From DATFGK01 sp046712825 (GTDB taxonomy: Bacteria; Actinomycetota; AC-67): a DNA stretch of 6,876 nucleotides. Below the pieces are notes generated by a model. It was not told the DNA's origin, did no database searches, and was given only the letters and a program-made list of their open reading frames with translations. Positions within the stretch are counted from its first letter, which is position 1. Each line of letters begins with the position of its first letter. Both the position numbers and the translations under genes were made by a program. The stretch lies in NCBI GenBank assembly GCA_046712825.1, contig JBKKCR010000160.1, forward strand, positions 1 through 6,876. The letters are read 5' to 3'. Below, piece by piece: positions 1 to 6,294 of the stretch.

Positions 1-391
1 CGAAGTCGAGCCGGGTTCTGACGAGCCCGTAATCGGGCAAGGTCGCGAGCTCCGGCCACGGGAGGTCGAGGACCAGGCCCGAACCGTAGATCCGAAGCCC
101 GTCGGCGCGAGCCCATTCGGGGCCCTCAGTCTTCACGCCCATGTCCTCGAGACAGCGCACCGCCCGTGGCGTGAGGCCGTCGCCGCAAACCTTCTCGCGC
201 GGGAACGCGGACTTCTCGACGACGAGCACCCGGCGGCCGGCCCGCGCGAGCCAGTAGGCGGCGGTCGAGCCCCCGGGACCCCCGCCGACGACGACCGCGT
301 CGAACGACGCGTCCGCTAGCGGCTCGTGCCCGGCGACGGCAGGCGCCGAGCCGCGCTTCCGAGGGCGCTTCACCACTTTGTTCTCAGTCAC
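1..391 (-). CDS. Geranylgeranyl reductase family FAD-dependent oxidoreductase (menaquinone reductase MenJ-like), 5' part only
   Basis: Partial gene; the first 130 residues are visible and the rest runs off the low-coordinate edge. After a basic, low-complexity N-terminal stretch of about 30 residues comes a Rossmann dinucleotide-binding motif, VVVGGGPGGSTAAYWLARAG (residues 33-52), with the acidic residue of the second strand in LVVEK (56-60). It is followed by FPREKVCGDGLTPRAV (63-78), whose CGD motif is characteristic of the geranylgeranyl reductase family. Members of this family use FAD and reduce isoprenoid double bonds; in actinobacteria MenJ reduces a double bond in the menaquinone side chain. 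The GTG at 391 is the first possible start after an in-frame TAG upstream, and GGAGG lies 11 bases before it. It is separated from the LLM gene by 81 bases carrying its own candidate promoter and operator, so it may be transcribed independently. The substrate cannot be fixed from this fragment: menaquinone, archaeal-type lipids or chlorophyll-like prenyl chains are possible in the family, with menaquinone most likely here by context. Confidence 0.85.
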   Translation of the reverse strand, partial: MTENKVVKRPRKRGSAPAVAGHEPLADASFDAVVVGGGPGGSTAAYWLARAGRRVLVVEKSAFPREKVCGDGLTPRAVRCLEDMGVKTEGPEWARADGLRIYGSGLVLDLPWPELATLPDYGLVRTRLDF

Positions 392-410
392 GTCCCTGCG
401 GGCCTCCGCT

Positions 411-428
411 TTGTGAACGCTTTCACAA
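411..428. promoter_or_regulatory. Perfect inverted repeat of CRP/FNR-family type (TGTGA-N6-TCACA)
   Basis: The sequence reads TTGTGAA-CGCT-TTCACAA: two exact 7-base arms around 4 bases. The inner part is TGTGA-N6-TCACA (412-427), the classical half-site layout for CRP-type regulators, including actinobacterial Crp/GlxR proteins. It lies 20 bases upstream of the GTG start of the geranylgeranyl-reductase-like gene and just downstream of a candidate -10 element, so it would cover the transcription start. That position would suit repression. It is AT-rich against a GC-rich background. Regulator identity and function are inferred; the symmetry is directly visible. Confidence 0.6.
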
Positions 429-430
429 GA

Positions 431-460
431 ATGCTACGCCGGACCCGGGAGCGGGTACAA
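431..460 (-). promoter_or_regulatory. Candidate promoter for the geranylgeranyl-reductase-like gene
   Basis: On the minus strand TTGTAC (460-455) and TAGCAT (436-431) are separated by 18 bases. The -10 candidate matches the consensus at four of six positions (TAnnAT); the -35 keeps only TTG. Transcription would start within the inverted repeat at 411-428. The fit is modest and rests partly on the position between the LLM stop codon and the downstream GTG start. Confidence 0.3.
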
Positions 461-472
461 GCGGGTATCCAT

Positions 473-1501
473 TCAGCCGCGCAGCGCGGGGATGATCTTG
501 GTGCCGAACGTCTCGATCGATTCGGCGGCGACATCGAACGGGGTACCCGGCGGAGCGAGGATCGCCGAGACGAACGCGTCTTCCAGACCTAGCGAGTCGA
601 GCTCGCGGACATGGGGCGCCAGCGTGTCTACGATCTGCTCGGGCGAGCCGCAGATCGTCGCCGCGCGAACGGCGTCTTCCCATTGCGCGGCCTCTTCCCG
701 GGCGTTCGAGACGTCGAGCTTTCCTTGTCCCCACATCGCGTAGGAGCCGCGCACGTGCAGGATGCCGTCGCGGATCTTCGACCATCCGTCGTCGGGGTCG
801 GCACCGATCCCGATCGGGATGAACAGCCCCGACCGATACGGCCCAGAGACGCCGAGCCGTTCCCTGATCTCCAGCATCTCCTTGGCCCGCGCGAAAGAAT
901 CCGAAGGCGACCCGGTCGACGTGGGGAAATGGCCGTCGCCCACCCGAGCGGCGCGCTCCAGAGCCGGCGGTGAACCACCGCCGAGCCATATCGGGATCTT
1001 GTGCGCCGGCGCCGGCCGGATGAGCACGTCCTCGTAGCTGAGCATCCGCCCCTTGTAGGTGAACCGCTCGCCGGTCCAAGCCAGCCGCAGTACTTCGACG
1101 AACTCTTCGAGGCGGCGACCGCGACCCTTCGTCGGGACGCCGAACATCCGGTACTCCTCCGGCACCCAGCCCAGCCCAAGACCGAGGTTCAGCCGTCCGC
1201 CGGAGATGTTGTCCAGGACGGCGGCGTCCTCTGCGACGCGCAGGGGGTCGTGGAAAGGAGAAAGCATCACCGCGGTCCCGACCTCGAGCCGTTCGGTCAC
1301 ACCCGCGACGGCGGAGAGGAACGGCAGCAGCGCCGGGATGTAGCCGTCCGACGCGCCGTGGTGCTCGGCGAGCCAGACCGAGTCGAAGCCGGCGCGCTCG
1401 GCGAGTCGCGCGAGCTCGAGGGTATCGGCGTACAGCTGCGCATGGCTGCGCTCGTCCCACGGTGGGATCTGAAGCGTGAACTGCCCGAGGCCGAACTTCA
1501 C
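473..1501 (-). CDS. LLM class flavin/F420-dependent oxidoreductase (bacterial luciferase-like family)
   Basis: A complete 342-residue protein of the luciferase-like monooxygenase superfamily, a TIM-barrel fold that uses FMN or coenzyme F420. Family motifs seen in order: FDSVWLAEHH (39-48), FHDPLRVAEDAAVLDNISGG (83-102), LGLGLGW (107-112 region) followed by PEEY and FGV, PIWLGGGSPPALERAARVGDG (170-190), and CGSPEQIVD (284-292) near the C-terminus. No signal peptide or membrane span is visible, so it should be cytoplasmic. Length is normal for the family. The start is a GTG whose last two bases are the first two of the upstream gene's TGA (GTGA, 1501-1498); no good Shine-Dalgarno is seen, so translation probably depends on the upstream small membrane gene. 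Its substrate is unknown: the family covers monooxygenases, F420-dependent dehydrogenases and reductases. The tight coupling to a cytochrome operon is unusual and suggests a related redox role, which is inference. Confidence 0.93.
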   Translation of the reverse strand: MKFGLGQFTLQIPPWDERSHAQLYADTLELARLAERAGFDSVWLAEHHGASDGYIPALLPFLSAVAGVTERLEVGTAVMLSPFHDPLRVAEDAAVLDNISGGRLNLGLGLGWVPEEYRMFGVPTKGRGRRLEEFVEVLRLAWTGERFTYKGRMLSYEDVLIRPAPAHKIPIWLGGGSPPALERAARVGDGHFPTSTGSPSDSFARAKEMLEIRERLGVSGPYRSGLFIPIGIGADPDDGWSKIRDGILHVRGSYAMWGQGKLDVSNAREEAAQWEDAVRAATICGSPEQIVDTLAPHVRELDSLGLEDAFVSAILAPPGTPFDVAAESIETFGTKIIPALRG

Positions 1502-1713
1502 AGCCCGGCCAAACGAAGAGCGGCTCGGATCACACCGCTCGCGGGTGCCTCGAACGAGCCGGCCTCGGTCACCGAGTACGTGATGATGTAGAAGAGGCCC
1601 CAGGAAACGACGGCTGCGATCGCGAACAGCAGCCAGCCCGGCGCCCGGCGGCGCGTGACGCGGATACCGCCGATCTCTTCGACCAGACCTTCACGCGCTG
1701 GCGGTCGCGCCAT
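1498..1713 (-). CDS. Small single-span membrane protein, CcoP N-terminal-anchor-like or CcoQ-like
   Basis: A 71-residue protein (starting MARPPAREGL) with one hydrophobic span at about residues 28-46, preceded by a basic stretch RRRAPGW, which predicts an N-in orientation. The pattern W-L-L-F, then SWGLFYIITYS, resembles the short N-terminal membrane domain of CcoP/FixP, where a PRWW motif leads into a span ending in Y-x3-Y. The position right after the CcoO-like gene matches CcoQ or CcoP in the usual N-O-Q-P order. There is no CXXCH, so it binds no haem c by itself. AGGAGG lies 4 bases before the ATG at 1713 and only 1 base before the ATG at 1716, so 1713 is preferred; both overlap the upstream stop. 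A longer in-frame extension upstream is an out-of-frame shadow of the cytochrome gene. Assignment to CcoP or CcoQ is inference. Confidence 0.75.
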   Translation of the reverse strand: MARPPAREGLVEEIGGIRVTRRRAPGWLLFAIAAVVSWGLFYIITYSVTEAGSFEAPASGVIRAALRLAGL

Positions 1714-2225
1714 CATCCCTCCTGACATGTGAGGTTCAGCAGATAGGCCGCGAGCGCCTTCAGTTCGCCGTTCGACAGATAGTCGTACGGCGGCATCGTC
1801 GAGTGCTCGCGCACCGCTTGTGGGTCCTTCAGATGCTTCACGAACCAATCGGGATCGTCTTCGCGATCACCGACGCAGGCGAGATCCGGACCCAGGCGGA
1901 TCACGCCGATCAGGTTCGGGGCTTCGTTGTCGTAGAGGCCGGCCTCCGAAGGCGCCGCGCCGAGCAGCGAGTCCGAGAACGTGTTCCGCACGGCCTGCGT
2001 GTGACACGCGAAGCACGTCTCCCTGATGTAGAGCGCCCGCCCTTCGAGCGCGAGAGCGTCGTAGGAGCGGGGCTCGCCGCCGGCGTCGTCCGCTGCACTG
2101 GACTGGCCGGTGATCGGCAGCAGAACGGTGACGACGAACGCGAGCACCAGACAGAGGACCGTGCCGACGATGATGCCACTCGGACCCACCATCCCGCGCT
2201 CGCTCCGCAGCAGGTGCCGGATCAT
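1713..2225 (-). CDS. ccoO: CcoO-like membrane-anchored mono-haem cytochrome c (cbb3-type oxidase subunit II)
   Basis: A 170-residue protein with one N-terminal membrane span (about residues 15-37) and an extracytoplasmic haem c domain. The haem motif is C71-F-A-C74-H75 in the context YIRETCFACHTQAVR (66-80), the CcoO signature YI-x-E-x-C-x2-CHTQ-x-VR. Further CcoO features are GLYDNEAP (96-103), IRLGPDLACVGDRE (109-122), the HL-K-DP segment (131-135) and STMPPYDYL (142-150), where M144 is the likely distal haem ligand. In cbb3 oxidases CcoO passes electrons from CcoP to haem b in CcoN. Here it is shorter than typical CcoO (about 200 residues) and the partner CcoN-like protein has lost its haem ligands. 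Extra cysteines C117 and C166 are not part of the haem motif. The ATG overlaps the upstream TGA by four bases (ATGA), with GGGAG 7 bases before it. Confidence 0.92.
   Translation of the reverse strand: MIRHLLRSERGMVGPSGIIVGTVLCLVLAFVVTVLLPITGQSSAADDAGGEPRSYDALALEGRALYIRETCFACHTQAVRNTFSDSLLGAAPSEAGLYDNEAPNLIGVIRLGPDLACVGDREDDPDWFVKHLKDPQAVREHSTMPPYDYLSNGELKALAAYLLNLTCQEG
1717..1723 (-). promoter_or_regulatory. Strong Shine-Dalgarno (AGGAGGG) inside the end of the CcoO-like gene
   Basis: AGGAGGG on the minus strand encodes the last residues (Gln-Glu-Gly) of the CcoO-like protein and serves as ribosome binding site for the small membrane protein. It favours the ATG at 1713 (4 bases of spacing from AGGAGG) over the ATG at 1716. 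It is the best ribosome binding site in the operon segment seen here, suggesting the small protein is well translated. Confidence 0.7.
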
Positions 2226-3769
2226 GCGGTCGCTCCCACCGGCTCCGGCTCGGCGGCGACCGGCACCTCGATCTCGATGTCCCGGCCGTTGACGACGGTG
2301 TTGACGAGATTCCGAATGAACACGAAGAGGCCGAGCACCACGAGCGTGCCGCCGGCGATCCGCAAGATAAACAACGGACGCACGGCGAGCGTGATGACGT
2401 ACCAACCTTCGCCCGTCGAGATCGGCTGTTCGGTCTGGACGCCGGAGATCTGCTGGTACCCCTGGAGGAGGCCGGCCACGGCCATCGAGACGACGACCGT
2501 CGCGAGTCCGACGGTCGTGAACCAGAACTGTCGCGCCGCCCAGCCCACGCTGTACAAGGCTCGGCCGATGATCCGCGGGAAAAGGTGGTAGACGAGCCCG
2601 ACCAGGAACATGCCCAGTCCGCCGGCGATCGCCGTTTGGGTAGCCATCTCCCAGGTGGTGAATCCGACGACGTTCTGAACGGTGCGCAAAGAACCGAACG
2701 CGAGCAGCAGAGAGCCGAACACCAGGAACACCGTTCCCCCGAGCACGAATCGGACGGACGGCTCTTCGAAGACCTTCGCCCAGGCGCCCTTCATCGTCCC
2801 CCAGAAGTTCGAGAAAACGCAGAGCGCAGGGATGATGAGCCAGCCGGAGAAGGTGATCGCGACCGTCTCGAGGTGATCCGGTCCCGGCCCGAACACCGAC
2901 CAGACCTGACCCACCCACGGCGCCGCGAACACGAACGACCAGAACCCGATGATCGCGAGCCGGTCCGAGTAGATCGGCAGGCCGGTCGCACGCGGGAGCA
3001 CGTAGTACGCGGTTCCGATGCCCATCAGCACCAGGCCCGCGCCCATCCCTGCGATCGCGAAGCCGGCCACGATCTGTTGGTCGACGCCGAAGTAGTACGG
3101 AGCCGCGAGGTTACCGAAGCCGTACGTCAACGGCAGAACCACGATCGCGGCGAGGTAGTACCAAAGGGGGACGGCGAGCCGCTTCTCGGTTCGCCGCGCC
3201 ACGGTCGCGACCACGTTCTGCCCGACCATGAGCATCACGTTGAGCAAGAGCAGGTCGATCGGCCACGGGAGCTCGAGCCCGCTGATCCCTTGGTTGCGAC
3301 CGAGCAGCAGCAGCACGACGCCGGCGAGAACCACCTGGTTGTGGAGGATCACGGTCTGTGCGCCGATGCGCTCGCTCCACAGCTTCCGCCCACTCACGCG
3401 TGGAACGACGGCGAACATCGCCGCAACGGATCCCATGAAGAGCACGCCCCAGGTCATGACCGCGGTCTCGGCGGCCGCGAGCCGGCCGTAGCTCAGGAAC
3501 GAGATCCCGGAAGCGAACCCGGGGAAGACGAGCTTTATCGCGATCACCAGCGCCAGCATCAGGCCGACGGCGAACCAGATCGTCGACGAGACCATCGCGT
3601 ACTTGGCGGCGGAGTCCGGCTTCGTCGGGAGCATGCCGGGGAAACGCGCGAGGATCGGCTCGAGGTACCGGTTGCGGAGCTTGTCGACGCGGGCGCGCAT
3701 CTCGGCCTGACGCGCGCGCATCACCTCGCCCAGCGTCGGGGGACGAACACCCTGTTTCCTCGGCGGCAT
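2222..3769 (-). CDS. cbb3-type cytochrome c oxidase subunit I (CcoN/FixN) homologue lacking all haem and CuB ligands
   Basis: A 515-residue polytopic membrane protein with about 12 hydrophobic segments after a roughly 55-residue basic N-terminus. Homology to CcoN is clear: GRL before segment 2 (95-97), YYVLPRATGLPIYSDRLAII-type sequence (255-274; FixN has YYFxPKxAERPxYSYRLSI), FW (276-277), then NFWGTMKGAW (321-330), ALYS and FW plus M-x2-AG-LLQG (404-437). However, the protein contains only three histidines (H143, H299, H395). At the positions of the six cbb3 ligands it has E101 (low-spin haem b, helix 2), I239 (CuB, helix 6), V289-W290 (CuB His-His, helix 7) and T377/T379 (HVH of helix 10, haem b3 and haem b). 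The position of the His-crosslinked Tyr is A283. It therefore cannot bind the haem-copper centre in the known way. The frame is intact, so it is not an obvious pseudogene. The ATG at 3769 follows the ccsB stop by 17 bases. Function unknown. Confidence 0.88.
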   Translation of the reverse strand: MPPRKQGVRPPTLGEVMRARQAEMRARVDKLRNRYLEPILARFPGMLPTKPDSAAKYAMVSSTIWFAVGLMLALVIAIKLVFPGFASGISFLSYGRLAAAETAVMTWGVLFMGSVAAMFAVVPRVSGRKLWSERIGAQTVILHNQVVLAGVVLLLLGRNQGISGLELPWPIDLLLLNVMLMVGQNVVATVARRTEKRLAVPLWYYLAAIVVLPLTYGFGNLAAPYYFGVDQQIVAGFAIAGMGAGLVLMGIGTAYYVLPRATGLPIYSDRLAIIGFWSFVFAAPWVGQVWSVFGPGPDHLETVAITFSGWLIIPALCVFSNFWGTMKGAWAKVFEEPSVRFVLGGTVFLVFGSLLLAFGSLRTVQNVVGFTTWEMATQTAIAGGLGMFLVGLVYHLFPRIIGRALYSVGWAARQFWFTTVGLATVVVSMAVAGLLQGYQQISGVQTEQPISTGEGWYVITLAVRPLFILRIAGGTLVVLGLFVFIRNLVNTVVNGRDIEIEVPVAAEPEPVGATA

Positions 3770-3786
3770 CCCTCAGCCCCGCTCGA

Positions 3787-4752
3787 TCACTTCGCGTACG
3801 AGTGGAGCCCGACGATCCAAAGGTTGACCACGTAGTAGGTGATCCACAGCGAGACGAATCCGGCGGTCGCGATCATGGCAGCGCGGCGGCCTCTCCAGCC
3901 CGACGTCGCGCGCGCGTGGAGGTACCCGGCGTAGATGGTCCACGTCACGAACGCCCAGGTCTCCTTCGGATCCCAGCCCCAGTAGCGGCCCCACGCTTTC
4001 GAAGCCCAGATCGCACCGCAGATGGTTCCGAAGGTCCAGATCGGGAACGCGATCGCGTGCGCGCGGAACGCGAGGCCGTCGAAGGTATCGGCGCTCGGGA
4101 GCCGGGCCCAGAAGCCTTGCAACGTCGCCGAGCGCCGGCTGGGGTCTGCCTCCGACTCGAGGTAGTCGACCGGGAACCCGTCTTTCTCTTCGACGGCCGG
4201 ACCGGCGTATGCCGCGCCCACCGTGCTGCCGGAGAACGCGGCGCCTGCGCGCCGCTCTGCACGGTCCTTGAGCAGATAGAAAACCGTGAAGATGAAGGCG
4301 ATCGAGAAGACGCTCGACGCGGTGATCATCGCGATCACGTGGATCTTCAGCCAGATCGAGTTCAACGCCGGAACCAGTGGGCCCGCCGGGGCGTACAGCT
4401 GTCGCGCGAAGGCCATCGTCACGACCGAGATCGCCATCACGAAGCCGCCGAGCTCGCGCAGCCGGTACCGCCCGTCGACCACGAGCAAGTAACCCAGCAC
4501 GACGAGAAGCGCGATCATTGAGGAGTACTCGTACATGTTGCCCCACGGCACCCGGCCGGCTGCGACCCCGCGGGAGGCGATGGATGCGGCGTGGGCGACC
4601 GCGCCGAGCGCGGCTACGACGACGGCCGCCGTCGATGCGCCCTTGGCTCGGTACGCGAACGCGACGATGAACGCGACGAGCGAGATCGCGTAGAGCACGA
4701 GGGCAACCCAGAAAAGCGTGTCGGAGAGCTGGGCGAGCGACTGGTCAGCCAT
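3787..4752 (-). CDS. ccsB: Cytochrome c biogenesis protein CcsB/ResC (CcsA-type haem handling protein, System II)
   Basis: A complete 321-residue polytopic membrane protein of the haem-handling family. The WWD signature is intact as WGRYWGWDPKETW (254-266), preceded by GAIWA (246-250). Candidate haem ligands are H138 (WLKIHV), H317 (GLHSYA near the C-terminus) and H232 (FRAHAIAFP); H279 lies in the family motif YLHAR. With ResB this protein exports or presents haem on the outer face and joins it to CXXCH motifs of apocytochromes. Between hydrophobic segments lies a hydrophilic loop of about 65 residues (163-227), as is common in actinobacterial CcsB. The ATG at 4752 overlaps the end of resB by 8 bases, consistent with a two-subunit ResBC complex. 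Called ResC in Bacillus, CcsA in other naming schemes. Confidence 0.95.
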   Translation of the reverse strand: MADQSLAQLSDTLFWVALVLYAISLVAFIVAFAYRAKGASTAAVVVAALGAVAHAASIASRGVAAGRVPWGNMYEYSSMIALLVVLGYLLVVDGRYRLRELGGFVMAISVVTMAFARQLYAPAGPLVPALNSIWLKIHVIAMITASSVFSIAFIFTVFYLLKDRAERRAGAAFSGSTVGAAYAGPAVEEKDGFPVDYLESEADPSRRSATLQGFWARLPSADTFDGLAFRAHAIAFPIWTFGTICGAIWASKAWGRYWGWDPKETWAFVTWTIYAGYLHARATSGWRGRRAAMIATAGFVSLWITYYVVNLWIVGLHSYAK

Positions 4753-6289
4753 CGCTCGGCCCGCTCCGCGCGAGATCTCGGTCGAGGTTGCGCACGAGCG
4801 CTTTGAACTCCTCTTCGAACGCGGCTTTGCGCTGGAAGGCCTGGCCGGCCACCTCGACGCGCGTCCCCGCAGCGTCGGGTGAAGCGCGGATCCAGACCCG
4901 CCGGCGCGAACTATACAGGGCGGTTAACAGGCCCACCAAGATGAGGATCGCCGCGGCGAGCATGATCGGCGTCCCGGGATCCGACGCGATCTGGAACACC
5001 GAGTACTGCTTCACCTCGGGGAACGAAACCGTGATCCCGTCGCCCAGATCGGTCGTCCCTTCGACCGGCACCCCGCCGACGGTGGAGGCCGACATGGCCG
5101 TCTTGTCGAGGACGTAAACCGATTGCGGCCGATCCAGACCCAAGTCGCCGCGGAACGACTGGAAGAACACGACCGGGCGACGCGCGTAAGGAGATCGGTT
5201 GAACGCGAGCTCGTCGACGCCGTCGCCGTTGGCGTCGGCAGTGTCCAGGTCGTTGTAGAAGTACAGCTCGAGCCCGAGCTGCCGCGGCTTCGTTTGCGGG
5301 ACCTTCACGACGCCGCGCCAGGCGCCGGTCTCCGAATCCTGCAGGACGATGACCGGCGCGTCGGACAGCACCTTCCCGTTCTGCGAGACGACGACCCTCG
5401 GCGCGTATCCCCAGGCGAGCTGGAACACGTTCACCCCGCGATACACGAACGGCTCGTTGACCCGGATCCGCGTGTCACGGACTTGCTCGTCGTCCTCGTA
5501 CACCTTGATCCGCGAGATGAACTCCTTCGGAATCCCGTCCTCATGGAACTGCACGTTGAAATCGGTGAGCTCGACGGAAAAGCCACGGTGCCGCTGGTTG
5601 AAGAACCGACCTTCGCTGATCTGGTCGTAGGCGACGTGGGTGTCGGTGAACCGCTCCCCCTCGACCACGGCAACCTGACCACTGAACCCGAACCCCTTGC
5701 CGACCACGATGCCCAGCAGCAGCACCAGGAACGCTGTGTGGAACAGGATCGATCCGATCTCGCGGATGTGGCCCTTCTCCCCGGCGACGATCCCGTTCGA
5801 ACGGACCATGCGGAAGCGTCCCCGTCGCAGCGATCGTTCGGCCTCCGCGAGCGCGCGCTCGGGTGGAACCGGCACCACCGTTTCCCGGTATTGCTGGAGC
5901 CCGGTGAGCGTTCCGTCGGTCCTTGGACGTGATCGCATCTGACGGACGATCGCCAGATACCGCGGGACGATGCACCCGACGACGCTGACGAGCAGCAGCA
6001 CGTAGATGGCCGTGAACCACCACGAGCCGTAGACGTCGAACAGGCCGAACCACTCGGCGAGACGGGCCCAGCTCGAGTGGTTCGCGATCCAGTCGTTCAC
6101 CTTGAGCTCGTTGACCGGCCGCTGCGGGAACAAGCTTCCGACGGATGCGCCGGCCGCGAGCACGAAGAGCAGAATGATCGCCGTGCGCATCTGCCGGAGC
6201 TTGCGCCAGCTGCTCTTGAGGAACCCGGCCGGCGACCGTGGCGTGCGCGGCGGCGGTGTCGTGTGCGCTTCGATCGGGGGCGCCTGCAT
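4745..6289 (-). CDS. resB: Cytochrome c biogenesis protein ResB (System II)
   Basis: A complete 514-residue protein taken from the ATG at 6289, 5 bases after the ccdA stop; a longer in-frame reading upstream lies over ccdA and is rejected because its residues do not look like ResB. Four membrane spans are visible at about 37-55, 92-109, 180-197 and 440-459, with a large extracytoplasmic domain between the third and fourth. This is the ResB topology. Family features are KLRQMRTAIILL before span 1, SLFPQ (52-56), IREIGSILFHTAFLVLL (175-191) with H184 in span 3, VNEPFVYRG (278-285) and FQLAWGYAP (289-297). With CcsB it forms the haem lyase of System II. An acidic Asp/Asn-Gly loop, D352-A-N-G-D-G-V-D-E360, resembles a calcium-binding loop. 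No Shine-Dalgarno is evident, so translation is probably coupled to ccdA. Confidence 0.95.
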   Translation of the reverse strand: MQAPPIEAHTTPPPRTPRSPAGFLKSSWRKLRQMRTAIILLFVLAAGASVGSLFPQRPVNELKVNDWIANHSSWARLAEWFGLFDVYGSWWFTAIYVLLLVSVVGCIVPRYLAIVRQMRSRPRTDGTLTGLQQYRETVVPVPPERALAEAERSLRRGRFRMVRSNGIVAGEKGHIREIGSILFHTAFLVLLLGIVVGKGFGFSGQVAVVEGERFTDTHVAYDQISEGRFFNQRHRGFSVELTDFNVQFHEDGIPKEFISRIKVYEDDEQVRDTRIRVNEPFVYRGVNVFQLAWGYAPRVVVSQNGKVLSDAPVIVLQDSETGAWRGVVKVPQTKPRQLGLELYFYNDLDTADANGDGVDELAFNRSPYARRPVVFFQSFRGDLGLDRPQSVYVLDKTAMSASTVGGVPVEGTTDLGDGITVSFPEVKQYSVFQIASDPGTPIMLAAAILILVGLLTALYSSRRRVWIRASPDAAGTRVEVAGQAFQRKAAFEEEFKALVRNLDRDLARSGPSDG

Positions 6290-6294
6290 AGGGG

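Noticed and set aside
441..470. Possible hairpin terminator after the LLM gene
   Set aside because: GGA-TA-CCCG can pair with CGGGTCC on the minus strand, but there is a two-base bulge, a 14-base loop and no following T-tract, so it does not support an intrinsic terminator.
423..1460. Long minus-strand open frame within the LLM gene
   Set aside because: It is an Arg/Gly/Ala-rich shadow in another frame of the clearly recognisable LLM gene.
2226..2918. Upstream extension of the CcoO-like frame over the CcoN-like gene
   Set aside because: It is an out-of-frame shadow; the ATG at 2225 overlaps the CcoN-like stop, has GGGAG 7 bases before it and leads straight into a membrane anchor.
2222..3769. 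CcoN-like gene as a decayed pseudogene
   Set aside because: There is no frameshift or internal stop, the length is normal, non-ligand scaffold motifs are kept, and the reading frame is tightly coupled to both neighbours; loss of all ligands with an intact frame fits a changed function better.
2585..3835. Long plus-strand open frame (416 codons)
   Set aside because: The product is dominated by Arg, Glu, Asp and His without domain structure, as expected for the antisense of a GC-rich membrane protein gene.
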